This document shows, in pieces, positions 1-7,810 of a DNA stretch of 14,584 nt (position 1 is the stretch's first letter; each line of letters starts with the position of its first letter). The notes under the pieces are model-generated. The model made no database searches, had not been told where the DNA came from, and saw only the letters and a list, made by a program, of their open reading frames with translations. Both the position numbers and the translations under genes were made by a program. The DNA comes from Aurantibrevibacter sp041749595 (lineage in GTDB: Bacteria; Bacteroidota; Bacteroidia; Flavobacteriales; Flavobacteriaceae), in contig JBGTBA010000112.1 in NCBI GenBank assembly GCA_041749595.1, positions 1 to 14,584 of the forward strand, given 5' to 3'.

Positions 1-3000
1 GGGAAGACCCTGCCCAAGTGGCCACTGTTGGTGCAGGGGATCCTGCCGGTAAAATTTGATATTCGTAGGGGCCCGTTCCAAATTGTCCGGAAGCGGTTAT
101 CACTCCCGCATTTAGGTTACAATTATCGTTTCTTGTGACCGATAGGTTTAAAGCAAGGGGATTTACGGACTGGCGAATGGTGAATCCACCACCGAAAACC
201 GAGCAGCCATTAAAGGCTCCGCCAACTTCCGAAAGTAAGAGGTAATATTCGCCTGGGGGCAAAGTGGCAAAGTTGGGAATGGATATTGCTCCCGCTGGCG
301 GGTTCACCGCTGTTGAACCGCTAAATCCAGTAGAAATATTGGATTGCGAATTGAAGATTTCATAATTTACCGCCGTAGCACCACCATCATAATTGTCAAA
401 GGTAAATGAAATAGTGCCATCGGCAGAACCCGTACAAGACACATTGGCAACAGCGTCCAGTGTGGCCGTCATGTTGGATGGGGTGTTGATGGGCGAAAGC
501 GCCGTTTCAAAATAATAACAATTGGTCGTTACATCATAAACCACAAAAGTGTACGTAATTCCCGGAACCAAACCTGTAAAGGTAGCGGTGTCGCCGCCAG
601 GCACATCAGGATTAATGAAGGTACTCGAGTAGGGAGGTGTAAATGTCTCCAGAATGGCAAATTGGTAATTACCGCTACCTACGGCTGCACCCACAGTTAC
701 AATAGCCGTACCCCCGGTAATGCAATCCGCAGTTAGGGTGGTAACATCTATATCGAGATCATTGGGTGGCGAGGCAATAATTTGGGTACTAAAAGCGGAA
801 CATCCATTGGCATCTACTACATCTATTTGATAAATCCCAAAAGTCAATATACTGAAAGTATGGTCTCTGTTTATTGCCGTGGTGGTATAGCTTTGGGGTA
901 CGAGACCATTGTTGGCCGTTAAGTAATAGGTATATTCCGCAGTTCCGCCACTTATGCCACTAACGGTTATAGACCCGGGATTGGTTACGCTAGTGGCACT
1001 ATCACAAGTAATTGGCACATCGGTAACGGTATAGGTAATAACATTTGGTTCTGTTATAGTGGCAGGTTGTGAAATAAAGCAACCTTTGGCATCGGTAACG
1101 GTTACTGTGTAATCCCCTGCCGCCAAACCTGAAGTTTGTGTGCCGTAATCCACCCCTGTTGTGGTATTCAAGATATTGATTACATAAGGAGCAAGACCAA
1201 AATTGGTGTTGATAGTGATGGCAAGGGCTCCTGAATTATCTCCGTTACACAATAGATTTGTAGGCAGAATACTGCTAATAACAGGAAGTACAGCGGGATT
1301 GATGGTTACGGTATTGGTCTCTACTGTACAACCTATAGCATCAGTTACTCTAAAAATGTACGTTCCGGCTATAGTTGTGGTAAATATATTCCCGGCAAAA
1401 TTGGTATTGGAATAGGTTGTACCCCCATCACTGGACCATTCGTAGGAAAGCGCACCATTACCTCCGTTGGTATTGATGGTGACTTGCGCATCTGCCAAAC
1501 AGGTAAGGTCATTGTTCAGTAGGGCATTGGCGGTCAATTGTGCATTGATCACCACATTTTGCGGAGTCCCATCACATCCAAATTGATCTCGGACATTGAT
1601 GGTGTAGGCGCCTGCCGACAAGTTGGCAAACGTGTAGGATGTTGCCGTTGTTGGTGTTGGTGCCAACCAAGGCCCGCCATTGATGCTAAACAAAAACCCT
1701 CCGTTTCCGGGAAGCGAAGTTACATCCACCAGAATGCTTCCATCATTGTTTCCGGAATAACAAGCGGTTGGTGTTGTCGTAAAGATAGGATTGCTGGGGG
1801 CAACAATGGTTATAGGCGCATTTATGGCATCTTCACAGCCATTGACATCCCTAACCCGAATAATGTAATCCCCTGCCGGTACATTGGTAAAAGTGGCATT
1901 GGTCTGATAGCTGGTAAGTATCCCCCCAAGGCCATCTTCCAATTGGTACTGGTAATTTGGTGTACCCCCTACAGCACTTCCGGTAATGGTTGCTCCTAGG
2001 TTGTTGCACGTAAAGGGGGTTACCACATTGGCAGCGGCTACCACCGCATTGGGTTCGGTCAAGGTTTGTGTTAGGGTAATGGAGCAGCTTGGATCCAGAA
2101 CGTCGCGAACTATTAGGGTATATGGGCCTTCGGCAAGATTTGTTACGACAACTGGGCTAGTCATTTGTGGTGCGGAGAATGCACCGCCGTTTACGTTGTA
2201 TTCGAATCCGTTTATTGAGTTAAAATTTTCTACTTCGAATGTTATTGTACCGTCAGAAGCACCATTGCAGCTGATGTTGGTAAAGTTGATAAGGGAAGCG
2301 CCAAAAGCATGCCCATTTTCTACTAAGACAGTCGTGGTTACGGCACAATCGCTTCCATAGTCAACGGTTATGGTATGGCTTCCTGGGGCTACATTGCCGA
2401 ACGCATTTGGGAATTGGGCAGCACCACCGTCAAGGCTATAGGTATAACTTGGGTCATTGGGCAATATGGTCAAAACACCACTACCATCGCAGGCATAGGC
2501 TATAGAAGAAGATAAAACAGGTTCTATGGGCAATGGATTTATGGTGATGGCTGGTAATGATAAGACACAATTGATGGCATTGGCATCCCGTACACGGACG
2601 GTATGGGAACCGTCGGTTAAACCTGAGAAGACTGTTCCGCCGGTAGTTGAAGCAGTCCACGCCCCTCCATTTAAGCTGTATTGATAATTTCCGGAACCAC
2701 CGGACGTAGGTGTAACGCTCCCTACGGTAATTTCTCCAAGCTGTAAACAGGTATAGTTCGCCGTAAGTACCGCCTCGGCCTGTAACTGGTCGGGTTGGGT
2801 TACAACAATGCTTGCAGTTTCCTCACAATTGTTGGCATCCCTGATCCGTATATCGTAGGTTCCTGCGGCCAAATTGATAAAGTTTGCCGAAAGCTGATAG
2901 GTTGCCCCATTGTTGATACTGTATTGATAAGGGCCAGTCCCGCCGGTAACTGCAAGGGCAATGGAACCATTGGCATCACCAAAACACACCACAGGAGTGG

Positions 3001-6000
3001 CGGTAGGTGTAATAGCCAATGGTGCGTTTTGAATAATGGTTATATCATAGTTGGCTTCGCAAAAGCCAATGTTGCCGTTCTTATCCCTTACGTAAACATC
3101 GTAGTTTCCTGCCCCTGTGACGGATGCAGGATTCACAGAACTGAAATCCCCTGCCGTTGGCGTTGCTCCATCCGCTACAATAGCATACACATAATTTCCA
3201 TCGCCACCGGCCGCGGTTATGGTTACATCGGTTGTGGATGCACATGTGAAAATTGGCGCCGCAGAAGCCACAACGGTAAGTTCGGGCCGAATGGTAATTG
3301 TTTCGGTATCGGTGCAGTTCTTACCGTCTCTTACCGCCACGGTATGTGTCCCAGGGGCCAATCCTGAAAACACATTGCTGGTTCCAAAGCCGCCACCGTT
3401 AAGGCTGTATTGGTAATTTCCATCACCACCGGAAATCACATTGGCCGTAAGCGTTAAACCTACAAACGATGTATAACACAATGCGTTTGGTACTAGCTCT
3501 AGCACGGGTGCCACAACAACATCAATTATAAAAGCATCCGTCACAACGCATCCGTTGGCATCTTCTACCGTAACCGTGTAATTTCCTGTAGCGGTGAGTC
3601 CACCAAAGGCACCAGTAGTATTTGTAAATGTAGTAGAGCCATCGGGGTAAGTAATGGTATAACTATAGCCTCCCCAGCCGTTGGTGGCGGTTAAGAGCAC
3701 GTTTCCATTGGCTGTACATGTGGGCTGGGTAATATTCATACCAAGGGCTAATGCCGCACTAGGGGCATTTATGGTTACTGAAGCCGTATCCGTGCAATTA
3801 GTGACCGTATCGGTAACGGTTATGTCATAAATTCCGGCGATAAGGCCGCTTAACGGAATCGTGGCATTGGTTTGGTTGGAACCGGAAAAATTAGCCGGGC
3901 CTGTTATAGTATAGTTGTAACTTCCTGAGCCAAATCCGGCAACGGAGAAGAGAGCCTCACCATCTGAACCATTGAAACAAGAGACGTTGCCAACCAACTG
4001 GCCTACGACATCTATTGGCGTAACAGGGGCAATGGTAAACGTTTCTTCATAAGTACAGCCTTTGGCATCAGTTACCCTAAAAGTATAGGTGTTGGGGGCC
4101 AAACCATTGAAATTGGCTGTAGCACCTGAAATGGAATTTGCAGGAATGGCCGATGGCGCTATGATCTCGAACGTAAAAGGGGCATTTCCGTTCGCCACGG
4201 TTGCCGTTACGTCCGAGATATTGCTCGGACATGTGGGCGTTGTGGCTGTAAATGTAAGATCCGTAGGGGGATTTAGAGGTGCAATCGTAATTGGGTTGGT
4301 GGCAAAAGTACAGCCATTGGCATCCCTAACGGTGATGGTATAGGTGCCCGCAGTTAAATTGCTAAAGGTGTTTGCGCCAGGAGCCCCAAAAGTAACCCCA
4401 TTAATGCTGTAAGTATAGGGAGCGGTACCCCCTGTGGTGCCTTGTGCCGCTATACTTCCCAGTTGCGTACAAGTGTAATCTTGCGTAAGGATCGCTGTCG
4501 ATGTCAATGTATTGCTTGGTCCTGAAATAGTATAGTCCTCAAAGAAATCGCAGGATGCACTACCTTTTCGTTGATTTAGCCTGACCGTATAATTGCCTTG
4601 TGCCAAGCCCGTAAAATTTCCAGAGGAATTGTTGGCAATTTCATTTCCGAGAGCGTCCAATAAGAAAAAAGTCAATTGATATCCATTGGTGTTCGTAAGG
4701 TTGAAAGAAATAGAACCATTCGCCGCCCCAAAACAACTTTCATCGATAACCGTTGTTGGCGCATATTCCACCGCAGGGACCAATGTAATGGTTACTGAAT
4801 TGGAAATAGCAAAACAGTTGTTTTTATCAACCACTATAAAAGTATAATCGCCTGGATTTAGAATGTCGAATATTACGCTGGTCTGAAATTGTGAGGCAGG
4901 GACACTACTGGGATCGGGGTAAGATGTCACCGTAGTTCCGAGTTCATCAACATAGCTCCAAATAGCATACGTATGCGGAGTTTGGCCCCCTGTGGAGTTC
5001 ATTAATATGTTTCCTTCCTTACATGAAATATGTTGTGATATTTGGGCATTGAGACTAAGGTCGGAGACGTCCAATATGGTTACTTGCCCAGAATAAGAAC
5101 AACCATCATCAGTGGTTGCCAGCACATCATAGACACCGAGATTTAGGTTTTGAAAAGTATAATTATTGTCGATTACCGGGCCATGGGTGTCCACTATAAT
5201 GCCCCCTTGGGAAATCTGATAGTAATATTGAGGTTCAACGTTGAGGACGGAAATGGATATTTCGCCCAAGCCCGTACAATCGGTATCCTTGGAAGTAATG
5301 TCCACCTGAAAATCGCGGGTCAGCACGCCGATATCCTCCAAACGAAAGACACATCCGCCCACCACGCCTTGCTGCTGCATTTCAACCGTATAGGCACCAT
5401 TGCTGGTTATGGTAAAACTGGGTCCGTTGTTGGTGCTAAAAGGCACCAAGATAGCACCGTTTACAGCGTTCAGCAACTGGTACTCATAGTTCGCCGGCAT
5501 ATTGGTAACCGTTATGTTGCCGGGGGTAGCGCAGATAATATCCGTTTTATTGAATTGCGGATCTAAGGGGTTTTTAAAAACAGTAAAGTAAAATCGGGTA
5601 AAACAGCCATTTTGATAGTTGATGATCAACCGGTACTGACCTGCGTCCTGTGCCAAAAACGCGTTTCCAGTACTTACCTGGTTCCACGTACAGGTGCTAT
5701 TTTTGTTGGCACAATCGTCTCCGGAAGAAGCACAACTGCCTTCATCCAAACGCTGCCATACAATGCTCAATGCATCGGGAATGTTTATCTGTATAAGTTC
5801 GGTATCATTCAATCCACAAAGAAAAATCTTGGGCAAAAGATCTCCATCTATGGAACAGGTTACCACTTCACCTTCCACAGTGTTGGTGGGATCGTTAATC
5901 AAATCGATTATGGGGTTGGTCTGGGTATTGCCAAATGGGATTACCGTGATGATTTCCTGAAAACCTTTACAAGGGTCGGCTACAATTTTATCGACAATGT

Positions 6001-7810
6001 AAGTGCCGAGTTGTGTAACGAGCAGGGTACTTAAGTCGTTATCGGAATTGCCATCTGTAATTACAGTATCGCCTGTATCGATCACATTGTTCCCGTTTAC
6101 ATCTCGATACCAGACATAATCATCAAAATTATCTCCGGCATTCAATAGTACGTTGGCACCACAAAGCTGGACCGTTCTGCTAAAATCGCAATCCGAAAGG
6201 TCATCCAAAAGAAAGTTGGTGGCTCCAGGGGTTATAAATCCGCAAGTATCAAAATCGGACACACTGGGATCGTCCGTTATTTGGTTGTTGTTAAGTTGTC
6301 CCTGATAGGTGGAGAAAGCCAAATTTTGAATTTGGTTTGTACAGGCGTTTACAAAATCAAAACAATTTTCAGCCACTTTTACCCGAAGTCTAATCCTAGA
6401 AACGGGGTCGCCCACCTCCACCAAATTTGCGGGTATGGTAAAAGTAATAGCATGGGAGGTGGCGTCATATACGTACGTTACTCCCGGTGGAACCACTAAA
6501 TTGGCGGGCACAAAAGTTACGTTTGTGGGCAATATGTCCCGAATGGTATAGTTCACCGCATTATCATTACCCGTATTCTGAAAGGATAGCACATAGTCCA
6601 ATAATTGACCAAGATTTACGCCCCCACCGGTAATATCGTTGCCCGCAATGTCTTCCACTTTTTTTTCAACCACGATATTGGGTTCAATGATCTCTACATT
6701 GAACGAGTTGAAAAACGGGTAGTATTGATCTTGATTGGACGTGAACCTGAAGGTGGCCGCAGTTTCCGCATTTGGCAAAACGTTGTTCAATGGGTTGTTT
6801 AGCAGGAAAATGTCGGTATCATAACCTAACGTATTTACGCTATTAGGATTTCTGTTGGTGGTTACCACCCCGTTTAGGGTAATATTACTGTTAAAGAAAT
6901 TGTTTGCGGGATTGGTTGCATTGCTCAGGGTGGTAAAGGAAGCACTGCTAGCCGCTCTGATAAACATTTGATCCCCAGCTATTTTATTGTCTCCCTCTAA
7001 AACCGCTGCACCTATATTCGCACGCACGGGCCCCATGGGAATGGTATTGAAACCGGTATAATTGATATCAACCGTTGGGTTGGCCGCCCTAACCCGCGCA
7101 AAGCCATCAAAAGTGGTTATCAGTTTCCCGCTAAGTGTTGGGTTTTCGTAGACAATGACCAAGGTCCAACCTGCCGAGGCTCCACCACCGGGAGATAGAG
7201 CACCGGTCACGGAGCGTACGTTCGCAATGGTATAAGTACCCGTTGGGTTGGCTATTGCCGTTACTAAACCAGTTACGTCCGCATAACATGCATATGGACT
7301 ATTTTGCCGCATTGAGGCATCGGGGCTTGTGAAACCGTCATAAAGGATCTCATCTGCGGTTATGTTTACATATGATCCTCCCGGAACCCGGAAGCGGACT
7401 TGGTTAAAATCAGTTTGCCTTCCTGTGCCTACGGCTTGTCCGGCTTGTGCACTTGGGTAAGTGGCAGACCAATAAAGGCCGGCATAGCGAATTAGGTTAC
7501 AATCGGGCTGGGGAAATGAAAAAGTGGCACTACTTGAGCTAAAGGTGGTAGGATCTCCATCAATATCAACGTATTGCATGTTGAAATTATCGTTGAACTC
7601 AGAGGAATTCCCAGTGGTATTATAGGCAGTATTGGGGCCACTGCCAGTACCGGCGTTCCTGTTCAGGATATTGTTGGCTATAAAAGTAAGGTCGCCTTTT
7701 ATATTGTCCTGATAGCGAATATCAAAGGTGTTGAACTCCTGCGAAATACCTGTAATGGACCAAAAAAGGATACAGGATATAAATAATCTTTTAACGAAAT
7801 TTCGTTTCAT
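1..7810 (-). CDS. Giant SprB-like cell-surface adhesin, probable T9SS cargo (3' end outside window)
   Basis: The frame is open without a stop from the ATG at 7810-7808 to the left edge, giving at least 2603 residues. The C-terminus is missing. The ATG shares one base with the upstream gene's TAA (TAATG) and starts a clear signal peptide of about 24 residues (MKRNFVKRLF..., ending near GISQ), which fixes the start. Next come a beta-rich head to about residue 370, a DUF11-like domain at about 372-525 (VVEKKVED, DYVLSFQNTGN, IRDILPTNVTFVP), Ig/PKD-like modules at about 525-850 with an EF-hand-like loop at 570-581, and then about 20 SprB-type repeats of about 86 residues (NGSI...GG..PY.YS.N...F..L.AG.Y...V.DANGC). 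SprB in Flavobacterium johnsoniae is a mobile surface adhesin exported by the T9SS and needed for gliding. A similar adhesin or gliding role is inferred here. I expect a type B sorting domain at the unseen C-terminus. Confidence 0.93.
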   Translation of the reverse strand, partial: MKRNFVKRLFISCILFWSITGISQEFNTFDIRYQDNIKGDLTFIANNILNRNAGTGSGPNTAYNTTGNSSEFNDNFNMQYVDIDGDPTTFSSSSATFSFPQPDCNLIRYAGLYWSATYPSAQAGQAVGTGRQTDFNQVRFRVPGGSYVNITADEILYDGFTSPDASMRQNSPYACYADVTGLVTAIANPTGTYTIANVRSVTGALSPGGGASAGWTLVIVYENPTLSGKLITTFDGFARVRAANPTVDINYTGFNTIPMGPVRANIGAAVLEGDNKIAGDQMFIRAASSASFTTLSNATNPANNFFNSNITLNGVVTTNRNPNSVNTLGYDTDIFLLNNPLNNVLPNAETAATFRFTSNQDQYYPFFNSFNVEIIEPNIVVEKKVEDIAGNDITGGGVNLGQLLDYVLSFQNTGNDNAVNYTIRDILPTNVTFVPANLVVPPGVTYVYDATSHAITFTIPANLVEVGDPVSRIRLRVKVAENCFDFVNACTNQIQNLAFSTYQGQLNNNQITDDPSVSDFDTCGFITPGATNFLLDDLSDCDFSRTVQLCGANVLLNAGDNFDDYVWYRDVNGNNVIDTGDTVITDGNSDNDLSTLLVTQLGTYIVDKIVADPCKGFQEIITVIPFGNTQTNPIIDLINDPTNTVEGEVVTCSIDGDLLPKIFLCGLNDTELIQINIPDALSIVWQRLDEGSCASSGDDCANKNSTCTWNQVSTGNAFLAQDAGQYRLIINYQNGCFTRFYFTVFKNPLDPQFNKTDIICATPGNITVTNMPANYEYQLLNAVNGAILVPFSTNNGPSFTITSNGAYTVEMQQQGVVGGCVFRLEDIGVLTRDFQVDITSKDTDCTGLGEISISVLNVEPQYYYQISQGGIIVDTHGPVIDNNYTFQNLNLGVYDVLATTDDGCSYSGQVTILDVSDLSLNAQISQHISCKEGNILMNSTGGQTPHTYAIWSYVDELGTTVTSYPDPSSVPASQFQTSVIFDILNPGDYTFIVVDKNNCFAISNSVTITLVPAVEYAPTTVIDESCFGAANGSISFNLTNTNGYQLTFFLLDALGNEIANNSSGNFTGLAQGNYTVRLNQRKGSASCDFFEDYTISGPSNTLTSTAILTQDYTCTQLGSIAAQGTTGGTAPYTYSINGVTFGAPGANTFSNLTAGTYTITVRDANGCTFATNPITIAPLNPPTDLTFTATTPTCPSNISDVTATVANGNAPFTFEIIAPSAIPANSISGATANFNGLAPNTYTFRVTDAKGCTYEETFTIAPVTPIDVVGQLVGNVSCFNGSDGEALFSVAGFGSGSYNYTITGPANFSGSNQTNATIPLSGLIAGIYDITVTDTVTNCTDTASVTINAPSAALALGMNITQPTCTANGNVLLTATNGWGGYSYTITYPDGSTTFTNTTGAFGGLTATGNYTVTVEDANGCVVTDAFIIDVVVAPVLELVPNALCYTSFVGLTLTANVISGGDGNYQYSLNGGGFGTSNVFSGLAPGTHTVAVRDGKNCTDTETITIRPELTVVASAAPIFTCASTTDVTITAAGGDGNYVYAIVADGATPTAGDFSSVNPASVTGAGNYDVYVRDKNGNIGFCEANYDITIIQNAPLAITPTATPVVCFGDANGSIALAVTGGTGPYQYSINNGATYQLSANFINLAAGTYDIRIRDANNCEETASIVVTQPDQLQAEAVLTANYTCLQLGEITVGSVTPTSGGSGNYQYSLNGGAWTASTTGGTVFSGLTDGSHTVRVRDANAINCVLSLPAITINPLPIEPVLSSSIAYACDGSGVLTILPNDPSYTYSLDGGAAQFPNAFGNVAPGSHTITVDYGSDCAVTTTVLVENGHAFGASLINFTNISCNGASDGTITFEVENFNSINGFEYNVNGGAFSAPQMTSPVVVTNLAEGPYTLIVRDVLDPSCSITLTQTLTEPNAVVAAANVVTPFTCNNLGATITGSAVGGTPNYQYQLEDGLGGILTSYQTNATFTNVPAGDYIIRVRDVNGCEDAINAPITIVAPSNPIFTTTPTACYSGNNDGSILVDVTSLPGNGGFLFSINGGPWLAPTPTTATSYTFANLSAGAYTINVRDQFGCDGTPQNVVINAQLTANALLNNDLTCLADAQVTINTNGGNGALSYEWSSDGGTTYSNTNFAGNIFTTTIAGTYIFRVTDAIGCTVETNTVTINPAVLPVISSILPTNLLCNGDNSGALAITINTNFGLAPYVINILNTTTGVDYGTQTSGLAAGDYTVTVTDAKGCFISQPATITEPNVITYTVTDVPITCDSATSVTNPGSITVSGISGGTAEYTYYLTANNGLVPQSYTTTAINRDHTFSILTFGIYQIDVVDANGCSAFSTQIIASPPNDLDIDVTTLTADCITGGTAIVTVGAAVGSGNYQFAILETFTPPYSSTFINPDVPGGDTATFTGLVPGITYTFVVYDVTTNCYYFETALSPINTPSNMTATLDAVANVSCTGSADGTISFTFDNYDGGATAVNYEIFNSQSNISTGFSGSTAVNPPAGAISIPNFATLPPGEYYLLLSEVGGAFNGCSVFGGGFTIRQSVNPLALNLSVTRNDNCNLNAGVITASGQFGTGPYEYQILPAGSPAPTVATWAGSS
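120..5200 (-). repeat. Tandem SprB-type protein repeats (about 20 modules)
   Basis: The giant adhesin is built from diverged tandem modules with a mean period of about 258 bp (86 residues). The terminal signature (D.NGC, DAKGC, DGKNC or similar) recurs near 5105, 4815, 4555, 4311, 4065, 3805, 3555, 3320, 3075, 2835, 2580, 2350, 2095, 1845, 1575, 1335, 1085, 805, 515 and 210. Each unit opens with a Cys-containing strand (CFG.ANGSI, TCLQLGEI, SCNGASDGTI), passes through a G..PYQYS.N core and an F..L.AG.Y segment, and ends at the second Cys. The similarity is at protein level. The DNA copies have diverged, with no long identical stretches, so this is an old array rather than a recent expansion. 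Boundaries are approximate. Confidence 0.85.

Noticed and set aside
120..5200. CRISPR array or recent DNA tandem repeat
   Set aside because: The periodicity of about 258 bp is at protein level, in frame and strongly diverged in DNA. There are no short identical repeats with unique spacers.
1203..6802. Many plus-strand frames of 65-190 codons opposite the giant adhesin (for example 1538-1999, 2795-3367, 5150-5566, 5612-6034)
   Set aside because: They lie antisense to a continuous, domain-rich reading frame, lack recognisable domains or coherent starts, and arise because the repeated adhesin codons leave few stops on the opposite strand.
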